Part shown: positions 1-8,979 of the stretch, piece by piece | Layout of the letters: every line of letters begins with the position of its first letter | How positions within the stretch are numbered: position 1 is the stretch's first letter | Source: Haladaptatus sp. DYF46 | GTDB taxonomy: Archaea > Halobacteriota > Halobacteria > Halobacteriales > Haladaptataceae | DNA length: 64,000 bases | Direction of reading: 5' to 3' | Assembly: GCF_021083305.1 (NCBI RefSeq) | Contig: NZ_JAJFAY010000002.1 | Coordinates: forward strand, 558,001 to 622,000 | Program-made: the position numbers and the translations under genes | The notes under the pieces: generated by a model | What the model saw: only the letters and a program-made list of their open reading frames with translations | Told to the model about the DNA's origin: nothing | Database searches by the model: none

Positions 1-1
1 G

Positions 2-727
2 ATCCTCTCGTCCCGCTGGTGTCTCACGCAGTACCCGTCGCCCGGAAGCGCGCAGCTCGCCGAGATGAGTACGGAGTCCTTCGAGGAGTTCGTCTACAGC
101 GCGATGAACAAGGACTGGGACGAACAACGCGAGTTCCAAGCGCAGATGGTCGAGATTCTCGACCCCGCCGACGAGGTACGCATCGTCTCCGGCGACACGA
201 CGGACCTCACCATGTCCGTCGAGGGAATGAAAACCATCAACGACGAAGGGAAGAACAACCTCCCCGGCGGGGAAGTGTTCACCGCGCCGGTCCCCGATTC
301 CGTCGAGGGCGAGGTGCTGTTCGACAAACCGCTGGTCCACCAAGGCAACATCGTGGAGAACGTGTGGCTGAAGTTCGAGGAGGGCGAGGTCGTCGATTTC
401 AGCGCCGAGAAGAACGAGGAGGTCCTCTCCGGGGTCCTCGATACCGACGACGGCGCGCGGCGACTCGGCGAACTCGGTATCGGCATGAACCGCGACATCG
501 ACAGATTCACCTACAACATGCTCTTCGACGAGAAGATGGGCGACACCGTTCACCTCGCCGTCGGCATGGCCTACGACATCTGTGTGCCCGACGACCGGGA
601 ACCGAACGAGAGCGCGGTCCACGTGGACATCATCGTCGACATGAGCGAGGACTCGTTCATCGAAGTCGACGGCGAAATCGTCCAGCGAAACGGCACGTTC
701 CGGTTCGAAGACGGGTTCGAGGGATAG
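2..727 (+). CDS. M29-family aminopeptidase, C-terminal part (truncated by window edge)
   Basis: The reading frame is already open at base 2 and translates to a stretch resembling the TQYPSPGSAQLAEMS region of thermophilic-type leucyl aminopeptidases (AmpS/AmpT, M29), so the first in-frame ATG at 65 is internal and the gene begins before the window. The visible 241 residues include the conserved TYNMLFDEKMGDTVHLAVG-like block, which carries Glu and His ligands of the dinuclear metal centre in this family. The enzyme removes N-terminal residues from peptides in the cytoplasm. It ends with TAG, followed 77 bp later by a perfect inverted repeat that may serve as a terminator. Confidence 0.9.
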   Translation: MLSSRWCLTQYPSPGSAQLAEMSTESFEEFVYSAMNKDWDEQREFQAQMVEILDPADEVRIVSGDTTDLTMSVEGMKTINDEGKNNLPGGEVFTAPVPDSVEGEVLFDKPLVHQGNIVENVWLKFEEGEVVDFSAEKNEEVLSGVLDTDDGARRLGELGIGMNRDIDRFTYNMLFDEKMGDTVHLAVGMAYDICVPDDREPNESAVHVDIIVDMSEDSFIEVDGEIVQRNGTFRFEDGFEG

Positions 728-803
728 TTCCGCGAGGGAGCACCGTGACCGAGCGGGGAGTTTCTAGTGTCTCCGTGAGCGACGAAGGAGCGAACGGATG
801 GCT

Positions 804-824
804 CGTCAGAGCACTGCTCTGACG
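804..824. repeat. Perfect inverted repeat downstream of the aminopeptidase gene
   Basis: Two 10-base arms (cgtcagagca and tgctctgacg) flank a single C. A T-rich tract (gttttta) follows at about 831-837. The stem plus T-run has the look of a transcription terminator for the aminopeptidase, or a binding site. Only the sequence symmetry is seen; function is inferred. Confidence 0.5.
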
Positions 825-1108
825 GTGCAGGTTTTTACGAGGAGTGGTCAGCGAGCATTTATATACTAAGCCGGAACCAACTCCGGCGTGACCTGACAAC
901 CGCCGCGCGAGTGGTCGAGGCGGGAGTGTGGCGCTCCCTCGCGCGAAGCCAACTGTGCCATCTGTTCGCATCCGTTTACTGATAGGACACTCACGAGTAC
1001 GACGGACGAAAAACGTCGTTTCGACTCACCGGGACGGCCGTCGAAACGTCCGCTCGACGCCGTGTCGCGGCGCGCGATAGCTACAACCTATATATCTGTT
1101 GTGGCCCT
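825..1108. other. Non-coding interval with orphan TATA-like box and GC-rich hairpin
   Basis: No convincing protein gene is visible. A strong TATA-like element (tttatatact, about 858-867) reads toward a potential hairpin whose outer arms are cgcgcgag at 904-911 and ctcgcgcg at 938-945, with an inner ggag/ctcc pairing. On the opposite strand the same element reads tatataaatg. No ATG lies in the following 200 bases on the plus strand. A small RNA is possible but unproven. Confidence 0.3.
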
Positions 1109-1144
1109 GTGAAGTTAAGTGGATACGGTCGGAACGCAACAAAC

Positions 1145-1294
1145 GTGCCAAAAGTATCCTGTCCGGATTGCCGGCGGAAAATCGGGTTCCACGAACTGGA
1201 AACGAGAACCGTCGCCCAGTCCAGCGGATTCTCGACGAACTATCGCTGTCCGTTCTGCCGGAACGCTATCGAGAACGTCGCCGAGTTGCTGTGA
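1145..1294 (+). CDS. Small zinc-ribbon protein (49 aa)
   Basis: It encodes a 49-residue protein with two CxxC knuckles (C6/C9 and C35/C38) spaced as in a zinc ribbon, typical of the many tiny zinc-finger proteins of haloarchaea. A GTG at 1109 would add 12 residues, but a TATA-like tatatat at about 1090-1096 places transcription start near 1118, after that codon, so the GTG at 1145 is preferred. The partner or role is unknown. Small proteins of this type often act in regulation or complex assembly, but nothing in the sequence says which. Confidence 0.6.
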   Translation: MPKVSCPDCRRKIGFHELETRTVAQSSGFSTNYRCPFCRNAIENVAELL

Positions 1295-1428
1295 CTACGC
1301 TCCCGAAAACGGACGTTTCAGGTGACTGCGAACCGGTTCGTTCGCACGCAAACATGCCTCGTCAGTTCCGTAGTGTTTGCTTCGCACTGAATTCGCTGGA
1401 CAGTGATCGGTGATACTCGACGGGCCGC

Positions 1429-1773
1429 TCAGTCGTCCAAATCCAGATCGTCGAAATGGTCCGCGAGGTCCGAGAGTACGTCTTTTGCATCCGATTTCGT
1501 GTCGTCGTCGATGCCGTCCATCTGCTCGACACTGTGGCCGCCGCTGTAGGCGGTTTGGATGGCGTTCTCGTTCAACTGACCGTCCGGACCGACAACGGGG
1601 AGGTTCAGGTCCTTGTACCGTTCCGGGTCGTCGAAACCGGACGCGGAGAGTACGAAGTGACTGGCGATGTCGGACAAGTCGTCGGTGTCGAAATCATTCT
1701 CTTCCGGAGCGCTCCAGTCGTCCCGGGTCGTTCCACCGAACATCGGTTCGTGAACGCTGTAGTCCGTCATCAT
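1429..1773 (-). CDS. Acidic haloarchaeal protein of unknown function
   Basis: It encodes about 114 residues, strongly acidic (runs such as FDTDDLSD and DDLDLDD), soluble and without signal or membrane segment. Two tandem ATG codons (1773 and 1770) follow an unlikely upstream TTG; either may be used. The pattern of DDWSAPEENDF, SHFVLSASGF and LNLPVVGPDGQLNENA, then AYSGGHSVEQMDGI, recalls short proteins found in haloarchaeal chromosomes and proviruses, whose function I cannot name. It diverges from ligA across a gap of about 110 bp. Confidence 0.65.
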   Translation of the reverse strand: MMTDYSVHEPMFGGTTRDDWSAPEENDFDTDDLSDIASHFVLSASGFDDPERYKDLNLPVVGPDGQLNENAIQTAYSGGHSVEQMDGIDDDTKSDAKDVLSDLADHFDDLDLDD

Positions 1774-1851
1774 CCATCGTTCCAACGAGGAGGCGTGTGA
1801 GAACGAGGGTTGCTACTGCAGGCCCGTTTCCCGTACGGTGGAGGCACCGAG

Positions 1852-1859
1852 GTATTTAC
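1852..1859 (+). promoter_or_regulatory. TATA-like element of ligA
   Basis: The sequence gtatttac is centred about 29 bases before the ligA ATG, the spacing expected for a leaderless haloarchaeal transcript. Confidence 0.5.
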
Positions 1860-1883
1860 CGAGCGACGAACAATGCCTGAACG

Positions 1884-3941
1884 ATGGCAGAGGTGAGTCC
1901 GGACGAGAATCCGTACGTCGAGGAACCGGAGACCGATTTCGAACCCGTGGCGGAGATGGACGAAGCCAGAGCGAGCGAGCAGGCAGCGCTGCTTCGAGAG
2001 GCGATTCGCCACCACGATTACCGCTACTACGTCGAAAACGACCCGCGAATCGGCGACCGGACGTACGACGAACTCTTCACGCGACTCCAGGCGTTGGAGG
2101 ACGCCTTCGACATTCAAACGCCGGACAGTCCGACCCAACGAGTCGGGGGTGAGCCGCAGGACGAACTCGACACGGTGGAACACGTCGCGCCGATGCTCTC
2201 CATCGAGTCGAGCGGCGAGGCGGAGGACATCCGCGGATTCGACGACCGAGTTCGACGGGAAGTCGGCGACGTCGAGTACGTCTGTGATCCGAAGTTCGAC
2301 GGGTTATCGCTGGAAGTCGTCTACGAGGAGGGCGAGTACGTTCGGGCCGCGACGCGCGGCGACGGCGAGACTGGGGAAGACGTGACCGAGAACGTTCGTA
2401 CGATTGCGAGCATCCCACACCACCTCCGTGGTGACTACCCCGACTATCTCGCGGTTCGCGGCGAGGTGTACCTCCCGCTGGACGCGTTCACCGAGTTCAA
2501 CCGCGAGCGGGTCGAGCGCGGCGAGGACCCGTTCGCCAACCCGCGAAACGCAGCGGCGGGGTCGCTGCGGCAACTCGACCCGTCGGTGACGGCCGAGCGC
2601 CCGCTCGACTGTTTCTTCTACGACGTGCTGGGTTCGAGCGGCGAGTTCCCGACTCACTGGTCCGAATACGAGGCGTTACCGGAGTTCGGTCTGAAGGTGA
2701 ACGACCGCACGGAACACGTGGAGGACATCGACGACTGCATCGAGTATCGCGACGAATTGATGGCCGAGCGCGAGGAGTTGAACTACGAAATCGACGGCGT
2801 GGTTATCAAGGTGAACGATCGGGAGAAGTGCGAGGAACTCGGGATGACCGCACGCTCGTACCGCTGGGCGTACGCCTACAAGTTCCCGGCACGCACCGAG
2901 CGGACGACGATTATGGACGTGACGGTGCAGGTGGGACGGACGGGGCGGCTCACCCCCGTCGCGCTTCTCGAACCCGTCGACGTCGGCGGTGTGACCGTCT
3001 CACGCGCCAGCCTCCACAACCCCGATGAAATCGCGGAGAAGGACATCAACATCGGCGACGAGGTGCAGATAAAGCGCGCCGGGGACGTGATTCCCTACGT
3101 CTCCGAAGTCGTCGAAAAGCACAGCGAGGGGCACTACGAACTGCCCGACGAGTGCCCGGTCTGTGGAAGTCCGGTCGAGCGCGACGGCCCCATCGCCTAC
3201 TGCACGGGAGAATTGGCCTGCGATGCACAACTTCGACAGGCGGTGGCGTATTACGGGAGCGACGACGGCCTCGATATCGAGGGGTTGGGCGAGGAACGGG
3301 TGGATCAACTCCTCGACGCGGACCTCGTCGAGTCCTTGCCCGACCTCTACGAACTGGAAGAGGAGGATCTGCTCGAACTGGAGGGATGGGGGGAGAAGAG
3401 CGCGGAGAACCTGCTCACTGAAATCGAGGACACGAGACGACCCTCGCTCGGGGATTTCCTCTCGGCGATCGGCATCCCACGCGTCGGGACCGAAACGGCC
3501 CACGAGTTGGCACGCCACTTCGAGTCCATGCGAGACCTGATGAACGCGAGCGTCGACGAACTCGAATCCGTCCCGGACATCGGTCCGAAAGTCGCCGCCG
3601 GGATTCGGGAGTTCTTCGACTCCGAACGTAACCGGTCGGTCGTCGAGGAACTGTTGGAACACGTCGAACCCGAGCGGGAGGAAACGCCAGGGGGCGACGA
3701 ACTCGACGGGTTGACGTTCGTGTTCACGGGGTCGCTCTCCGAACCGCGGTCGGACATCTCGGCGCTCGTGGAGCGACACGGCGCGAACGCGACGGGGAGC
3801 GTCTCGGGCAACACGGATTACCTCGTCGTCGGGGAAGATCCGGGACAGTCGAAGCCGAACGACGCGGAGGAAAACGACGTCCCGATACTCGACGAATCGG
3901 AGTTCCGGTCCCTGCTTTCGGAGAGGGGAATCGACCACTAG
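1884..3941 (+). CDS. ligA: NAD-dependent DNA ligase
   Basis: This is a full-length bacterial-type ligase of 685 residues that seals nicks using NAD+. In order: Ia-like N-terminal region (YRYYVENDPRIGDRTYDEL), adenylation domain with the active lysine at K137 in CDPKFDG, OB fold, a four-cysteine zinc finger (C424, C427, C440, C446), helix-hairpin-helix repeats and a C-terminal BRCT domain from about residue 608. All expected catalytic parts are present. Haloarchaea are known to have acquired this enzyme (LigN) from bacteria in addition to the ATP-dependent archaeal ligase. Its stop overlaps the convergent ABC permease stop by four bases. Confidence 0.97.
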   Translation: MAEVSPDENPYVEEPETDFEPVAEMDEARASEQAALLREAIRHHDYRYYVENDPRIGDRTYDELFTRLQALEDAFDIQTPDSPTQRVGGEPQDELDTVEHVAPMLSIESSGEAEDIRGFDDRVRREVGDVEYVCDPKFDGLSLEVVYEEGEYVRAATRGDGETGEDVTENVRTIASIPHHLRGDYPDYLAVRGEVYLPLDAFTEFNRERVERGEDPFANPRNAAAGSLRQLDPSVTAERPLDCFFYDVLGSSGEFPTHWSEYEALPEFGLKVNDRTEHVEDIDDCIEYRDELMAEREELNYEIDGVVIKVNDREKCEELGMTARSYRWAYAYKFPARTERTTIMDVTVQVGRTGRLTPVALLEPVDVGGVTVSRASLHNPDEIAEKDINIGDEVQIKRAGDVIPYVSEVVEKHSEGHYELPDECPVCGSPVERDGPIAYCTGELACDAQLRQAVAYYGSDDGLDIEGLGEERVDQLLDADLVESLPDLYELEEEDLLELEGWGEKSAENLLTEIEDTRRPSLGDFLSAIGIPRVGTETAHELARHFESMRDLMNASVDELESVPDIGPKVAAGIREFFDSERNRSVVEELLEHVEPEREETPGGDELDGLTFVFTGSLSEPRSDISALVERHGANATGSVSGNTDYLVVGEDPGQSKPNDAEENDVPILDESEFRSLLSERGIDH

Positions 3942-4825
3942 AGGTCGGTGCGCTCGAAAACGTAGTATCCGACCGCGACGGGGACGAACAGCCAGAAGAG
4001 GAGGTAGACGACCACGAAGGCGTCGCTAAAGTAGATGGGGAGGGGTTTACCGAGTACGTTGGCGACGGCGCTTTGGTAGAGTCGGTTGAACAGCACGACC
4101 CGTGCGTTGAACTGACTCGGGAGGAGCAGGGTATCGACCAGCGTTTTGTACGCGGTTATCGGGTTGAGCAGTCTGATGAGGAGGATGGTCTTCACCTGTC
4201 CGGCGGTCCCCATACCGGCGGACGATCCGAGGAAACTGGCGAAGCGATCGGCGAGACCGCTCCAGAAGACGAGGAAGGCGAAGTAGAGCGTGACCGCCGT
4301 GACCATCGCACGGCGACCGGTCTTCGCGGCCGCGGAGATTCCGACCGAGAGGCCGACGAAGACGAGGCCGAGGAGGATCGTGAGGAGTGCAAAGAGGAGG
4401 TAGTTGACGAGTCTGAACTGAAGGCTGGTCAACAGGAGGATGACCGCGGCGACGACGAAGCCGAGGAGGGTGGCGATGCCCACGACACTGCTCCGACCGA
4501 GAACTTTCCCGAACACCACGTCCTCGCGGGAGTGCGGAAGCGAGAGCATGAGTTTGAGCGTCCCCGACTCCCGTTCGCCGGTGATGGCGGCGTAGCCGAT
4601 GACGATGGAGATGAGCGGGATGAGGATGGCCGTTCCCTGTTTCATCAGGTAGAGGTATTGGTCGGTGTTCTGCCCGGCGGCCCCGCTTCCGGATCCGCGC
4701 TCGATGAAGAAAGCGAAAATCGGCGGAACGGCGAACACCACGACGAACAGCGCCGTCAGTACCCACAGCCACCGGGACCGAAGCGAATCGCGGAAATCCT
4801 TGCGGGCGACGGACCGCCACGTCAT
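3938..4825 (-). CDS. ABC-2 type transporter permease
   Basis: A 295-residue integral membrane protein with about six hydrophobic helices and a large extracellular loop after the first helix. The opening WRSVARKDFRDSLRSRWLW is typical of NosY/ABC-2 permeases. The start ATG overlaps the ATPase stop by four bases, so the two are translationally coupled and form one exporter. The cargo cannot be read from sequence; NosFY-like copper maturation, drug or lipid export are all possible. It converges on ligA. Confidence 0.9.
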   Translation of the reverse strand: MTWRSVARKDFRDSLRSRWLWVLTALFVVVFAVPPIFAFFIERGSGSGAAGQNTDQYLYLMKQGTAILIPLISIVIGYAAITGERESGTLKLMLSLPHSREDVVFGKVLGRSSVVGIATLLGFVVAAVILLLTSLQFRLVNYLLFALLTILLGLVFVGLSVGISAAAKTGRRAMVTAVTLYFAFLVFWSGLADRFASFLGSSAGMGTAGQVKTILLIRLLNPITAYKTLVDTLLLPSQFNARVVLFNRLYQSAVANVLGKPLPIYFSDAFVVVYLLFWLFVPVAVGYYVFERTDL

Positions 4826-5736
4826 CGTACCACCCCGTCCTGCGTGTAGGCCATGAAGAGGTCTTCGAGCGACGCCTCCTCGGTGCCGAAGTCCTCGACG
4901 GTCACCCCGGCGGCTTCGAGCGTGGTGATGACCGTGGTCTTGTCCCCCGTTTCACAGTTCACGAACAGCACGTCGCCGTCCCGTTCGACGCCCGTCACGC
5001 CGTCGATGTCGCGGATCTGCTGGACCGCCGCCGGAGAAAGCGAGGTGGTCCGGATTCGGAAGGTTCCGTCGCTGCCGACGTTCCGCCGAAGCCCGTCGAT
5101 GGAATCTTCGGCGACGAGTTCTCCGTCGCGGAGGATTCCCACGCGGTCACAGACGGCCTCGACTTGCCCGAGAAGGTGGCTGGAGAAGAACACGGTCGCC
5201 CCCCTGACCCGCTCCTCGCGGATGATCTCCCGCATCGCGAGCGCGCCGTTCGGGTCGAGTCCCGAGGACGGTTCGTCGAGGATGAGCAGGTCCGGGTCGC
5301 CGACGAGCGCCATCGCGAGTCCGAGGCGTTGGGCCATTCCCTTCGAGTAGCCCCCCGCCTTTCGGTCGGCGGCGTCGAGGAGCGAAACCCTATCGAGAAG
5401 CCCGTCAGGGTCGTCATCCGCGTCCTTGGCTTCGATGGCGAATTCGAGGTGTTGCCTGCCCGTCAGGCGATGATACACCGAAAATCCCTCCGGAAGGACG
5501 CCGGTTCTGTCGCGGATGGCGACGCTTTCGGCTCGGGCGTCGCGGCCGAGGACGGTGACGGCCCCGCTCGTCGGCCGAACGAAATCGAGAACGAGGTCGA
5601 TGGTCGTCGATTTTCCCGCGCCGTTCGGGCCGAGAAAGCCGAACACCTCCCCCTCTTCGACGTCGAGGGAGAGGTCGTTGACGGCGGTGACGTCACCATA
5701 CCGCTTCGTCACGCCGTCGAGTCGGATGGCGGTCAT
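4822..5736 (-). CDS. ABC transporter ATP-binding protein
   Basis: A 304-residue cytoplasmic ATPase that powers the adjacent permease. Walker A is GPNGAGKST at 36-44, the Walker B and D-loop read LLILDEPSSGLDP, and the signature position reads YSKGM rather than canonical LSGGQ, as is common in the CcmA/NosF subfamily. The C-terminal third resembles the regulatory extension of ABC-2 exporters. A longer frame would need a TTG start; the ATG at 5736 lies roughly 25 bases after ctataagcg, so it is preferred. Confidence 0.93.
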   Translation of the reverse strand: MTAIRLDGVTKRYGDVTAVNDLSLDVEEGEVFGFLGPNGAGKSTTIDLVLDFVRPTSGAVTVLGRDARAESVAIRDRTGVLPEGFSVYHRLTGRQHLEFAIEAKDADDDPDGLLDRVSLLDAADRKAGGYSKGMAQRLGLAMALVGDPDLLILDEPSSGLDPNGALAMREIIREERVRGATVFFSSHLLGQVEAVCDRVGILRDGELVAEDSIDGLRRNVGSDGTFRIRTTSLSPAAVQQIRDIDGVTGVERDGDVLFVNCETGDKTTVITTLEAAGVTVEDFGTEEASLEDLFMAYTQDGVVR

Positions 5737-5780
5737 GGTTTCGGGTTTCGCCAACGCGCTTATAGCACTGTTGTTCCGTG

Positions 5781-6035
5781 CTACACGGTGTCACTTGGTT
5801 CACGTTTTTCCATTATCCGCGTCGCTTCGGCGGCGTATCGCTCCCGCTCCGCGTCGTCGGTGACAGGTGCTAATCGTTCGGCATCGACTTCGATCGCGGC
5901 GGTCGTCTCACCGCCGAGTCGTCCCGCCCGTTCCTTCCTGAGGTACTGCTCGCCGTCGGGTGTCGCATACACCAAGGTCAGCAGGTCACGGTCGTTGTAC
6001 GTCCGCTCGACCAGCCACACTCGTACGTCATCCAT
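5781..6035 (-). CDS. Hypothetical protein (84 aa)
   Basis: A charged, soluble 84-residue protein containing DVRVWLVERTYNDRDLLTLV followed by a DGEQYL segment and an Arg/Glu-rich C terminus. No catalytic motif or metal ligands are visible. The extended frame upstream lacks acidic haloarchaeal character, so the ATG at 6035 is chosen. It diverges from the membrane-protein gene at 6125. It looks like a conserved haloarchaeal orphan; function unknown. Confidence 0.7.
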   Translation of the reverse strand: MDDVRVWLVERTYNDRDLLTLVYATPDGEQYLRKERAGRLGGETTAAIEVDAERLAPVTDDAERERYAAEATRIMEKREPSDTV

Positions 6036-6124
6036 GTCGGGGCGTTCGCGGGTATCGGATTTGTATCTGGCGAGCGAATACGTAGCCGCAACCTTATTTA
6101 TCGCGGTGATTGTCCCGGTAAACG

Positions 6125-6733
6125 ATGGAACAGTCCCCGCTGTCACAGGCGTCGGACGATCGCCTGCTCGACATGCTCTTTGCGGGAGAAGAAATCGAGG
6201 AGGAAATCGAGTTGGAGGGCGCACGAATCGCGGTGACGAGTCATCGTCTGCTCGCGTTCATGCCCGACGGGGGTGAGAGACGATTCGATCACGAGGACCG
6301 ACCGAACGTTCTCGATGCACGCGTCCAAGCCGCCGGTCGCCCGGATTACCTCTCGTGGAGCGTCAAGAGCTTCGTCTACGGCCTGCTCCTCGTGGGTTGT
6401 GGATACCTGCTCAACAGCAGCGGCCTGCTCACCGCATTCGATAGCGCGCGCTCGGCCGACCAACAGGCCCTCCTCGCCGTCCAGCAGATGGTCGGAACCA
6501 TGGTGAGTGCGTTCTCCCTACTGGCAAGCATTCTGCTGCCCGTAGGAGGCGTGTTGATACTCGTCGCTCTCGTCTTCGCCGTCCTCTACTTCATGACGCG
6601 CTCGGACGAGTTGATAATCGAGCGTGCGGGGCGTGACCCGATACGAATCCCCGTCGATAGCTCCGAGGCGGAGGACGCCGCACACCGGATTCGAGCGGCG
6701 GTAGGGACAAGTTCAAAGCCGAGCGCCGACTAG
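6125..6733 (+). CDS. Membrane protein of unknown function (202 aa)
   Basis: The N-terminal 75 residues form a soluble, acidic domain with a pattern (IELEGARIAVTSHRLLAF) recalling the PH-like lipid-binding domains of bacterial and archaeal membrane proteins. Two or three hydrophobic helices follow at roughly 80-100 and 120-165, and then a short cytoplasmic tail that again resembles the end of a PH-like fold. It lies 9 bp before uvrC and may be co-transcribed, although no repair role is implied. The PH-like assignment is inference only. Confidence 0.75.
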   Translation: MEQSPLSQASDDRLLDMLFAGEEIEEEIELEGARIAVTSHRLLAFMPDGGERRFDHEDRPNVLDARVQAAGRPDYLSWSVKSFVYGLLLVGCGYLLNSSGLLTAFDSARSADQQALLAVQQMVGTMVSAFSLLASILLPVGGVLILVALVFAVLYFMTRSDELIIERAGRDPIRIPVDSSEAEDAAHRIRAAVGTSSKPSAD

Positions 6734-6742
6734 TCGAAATCG

Positions 6743-8476
6743 ATGGACGCGGCCACTGTCAGGGAGCGTGCAAGCGAGTTACCGCGCGAACCCGGCGTGT
6801 ATCAGTTCTTGGAAGGGGAGACGGTTCGCTACGTCGGGAAAGCCGTCGACCTTCGGTCGCGTGTTCGGTCGTACGCCGACCCGCGGAGCAACCGCATCGG
6901 GCGGATGGTCGAGCGCGCCGACGCGCTGGATTTCGCGGTCACGGACACCGAGACGCAGGCGCTCCTGCTGGAAGCGAACCTCATCAAACGCTACCAGCCG
7001 CGGTACAACGTCCGCCTGAAGGACGACAAATCCTATCCGCTGGTGCAAGTGACCGGCCACGAGTTCCCGCGAATCGAAATCACGCGTGACCCGGACCGCG
7101 CCGGAGCCACGGTGTTCGGCCCGTTCACGAACAAATCGACGGTCGAAACGGTCGTCAAGGCGCTCCGTGAGACGTACGGCATCCGCGGCTGTTCGGACCA
7201 CAAGTTCGCGAACCGCGACCGGCCCTGTCTCGACTACGACATCGGCCTCTGCACCGCGCCGTGTACGGGAGAAATCGGGGAAGCGGCGTACCTCGGCGAC
7301 GTGGAAAGCGTCGAGCGATTCCTGGGCGGCGAGGATGGCGTGCTGACCGCGCCGCTCCGACGCGAGATGGAGGACGCCGCCCAAAACCGTGAGTTCGAAC
7401 GCGCGGCCAACCTCCGCGACCGGTTGGAAGCCGTCGAATCGTTCCACGGCGGGGAGGCGGGAGCGATTTCCTCGCCGACGGACGAACGAACCGTGGACGT
7501 CCTCGGCGCCGCCGTCGAGGGAGAACGCGGGACGGTGGCCCGGTTGCACAGCGAGCGCGGACAACTCGTGGACCGCGACCACCACTCGCTCTCGGTGCCG
7601 GACGGCGACGACGCGGCGGCGGTCTTCGGCGGGTTCATCCCGCAGTTCTACGCCGAGCGCGAGTTGCCCGACGCGCTCCTCCTCTCCGAGCGACCCGACG
7701 ACGCCGACGTTCTCGATTGGTTGGAAGCCGAAGGGGTCGCGGTTCGCGTACCGGGTGCGGGCCGGGAGGCGACGCTCGTGGACTTGGCGCTGAAAAACGC
7801 CCGCCGCGGTGCTGGCGACCCGGACGAACTCGGGGCGCTCGCGGACGCGCTCTCGCTGGACTCGGCCGAACGAATCGAGGGGTTCGACGTGAGCCACGCT
7901 CAAGGGACTTCGGTGGTCGGCAGCAACGTCGTCCTCGTCGGCGGTGCGCCCGAGAAAAGCGACTATCGGCGGAAGAAACTGACCGAGGCGAACGACGACT
8001 ACGCGAACATGCACGACCTCATCCGCTGGCGTGCGACGCGAGCAATGGAGGGTCGCGACGAGCGACCCGACCCCGACCTGCTCCTCATCGACGGGGGAAA
8101 GGGCCAACTCGCCGCGGCCCGTGAAGCCCTCGACGAAGTCGGATGGGACGTGCCCGCCGTCGGCCTCGCCAAGGCGGAAGAAATCGTCGTCACACCCACC
8201 GGAACCTACGACTGGCCGAAGGACGCGCCGCAACTCCACGTCCTCCAGCGGGTTCGGGACGAGGCACACCGCTTCGCGGTGCAGTACCACCAGACGCTCC
8301 GCGACGACGTTTCGACGGAACTCGACGACGTGTCCGGCGTCGGCCCGCAGATGAGGCGGAAACTGTTCCGCCGGTTCGGGAGTTTGGCGGGGATTCGCGC
8401 CGCCTCCGACGACGAACTGCGGGACGTGGACGGCGTCGGCGAGAAGACGGTAGCGGCGTTACGCCGTCGGTTGTAA
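6743..8476 (+). CDS. uvrC: Excinuclease ABC subunit C
   Basis: A 577-residue endonuclease that makes both incisions around UvrA/UvrB-marked lesions in nucleotide excision repair. Domains in order: N-terminal GIY-YIG nuclease (GVYQFL then [15 protein letters not shown]), a cysteine-rich block with CSDHKF and CTAPCTG, a UVR motif near residues 205-240 for UvrB contact, an RNase H-like nuclease domain ([26 protein letters not shown]) and a terminal helix-hairpin-helix pair ([16 protein letters not shown]). uvrB lies 2 kb away on the opposite strand, so the two excision genes are near neighbours but not an operon. Confidence 0.97.
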   Translation: MDAATVRERASELPREPGVYQFLEGETVRYVGKAVDLRSRVRSYADPRSNRIGRMVERADALDFAVTDTETQALLLEANLIKRYQPRYNVRLKDDKSYPLVQVTGHEFPRIEITRDPDRAGATVFGPFTNKSTVETVVKALRETYGIRGCSDHKFANRDRPCLDYDIGLCTAPCTGEIGEAAYLGDVESVERFLGGEDGVLTAPLRREMEDAAQNREFERAANLRDRLEAVESFHGGEAGAISSPTDERTVDVLGAAVEGERGTVARLHSERGQLVDRDHHSLSVPDGDDAAAVFGGFIPQFYAERELPDALLLSERPDDADVLDWLEAEGVAVRVPGAGREATLVDLALKNARRGAGDPDELGALADALSLDSAERIEGFDVSHAQGTSVVGSNVVLVGGAPEKSDYRRKKLTEANDDYANMHDLIRWRATRAMEGRDERPDPDLLLIDGGKGQLAAAREALDEVGWDVPAVGLAKAEEIVVTPTGTYDWPKDAPQLHVLQRVRDEAHRFAVQYHQTLRDDVSTELDDVSGVGPQMRRKLFRRFGSLAGIRAASDDELRDVDGVGEKTVAALRRRL

Positions 8477-8527
8477 GTCGAGCGTCGGTGGGTGGTGAGT
8501 GATGAGCGGTGAACGCCGAGCACGCGA

Positions 8528-8839
8528 CTACTCGCTCGTCCGTTCGAACGCGACCTCATGAACTTCTAATTCATGAGGTGCGGTGAACATCTCCTTCGGC
8601 GGGTGGTCCGAGTGTGCCTCCTCGAACGCCTCGGTGTCGGTCCACGCCTCGAAATCCGCCATCGATTCCCAGTACGTCTGGGAGATGTAGGAATCGGTGT
8701 CGGCGTTGGCTGGCGTCAGCAACTCGAACTTGACGAACCCCGGTTGGGACTCCACTTTCCCCATGCTGTCTCGGAATCGTTCCACGAACTGGTCGGCGTA
8801 CTCCTCGGCCACGAAGAGTCTATTTTCCACGACTATCAT
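8528..8839 (-). CDS. Antibiotic-biosynthesis-monooxygenase-type ABM protein (HmoA/IsdG-like)
   Basis: A 103-residue ferredoxin-like alpha/beta barrel subunit with a classic ABM pattern: VVENRLFVAEEYADQF at the start, a PGFVKFELL strand, then YISQTYWESMADFEAWT. Members act as dimeric heme-degrading enzymes or small quinone/monooxygenase-type enzymes. The FEAWT segment and following His resemble heme-degrading members, but the true substrate is not certain. The ATG at 8839 is chosen because the 25 residues upstream do not match the family. Confidence 0.8.
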   Translation of the reverse strand: MIVVENRLFVAEEYADQFVERFRDSMGKVESQPGFVKFELLTPANADTDSYISQTYWESMADFEAWTDTEAFEEAHSDHPPKEMFTAPHELEVHEVAFERTSE

Positions 8840-8979
8840 TGCGAGCGAAGCTTCACCGCATTTCGATGTAACTCTGTCCTCTGAAACTGACTCGATTAGT
8901 CTGAAACGGGACATATTTCTCGACAGCGAACCGTTCGGGGTGGGGAACTGTTATGCGAACGGAACGACAATCGAGTAGC

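Noticed and set aside
5737-5754. Six-codon N-terminal extension of the ABC ATPase
   Set aside because: It would need a TTG start, while the ATG at 5736 fits the promoter position.
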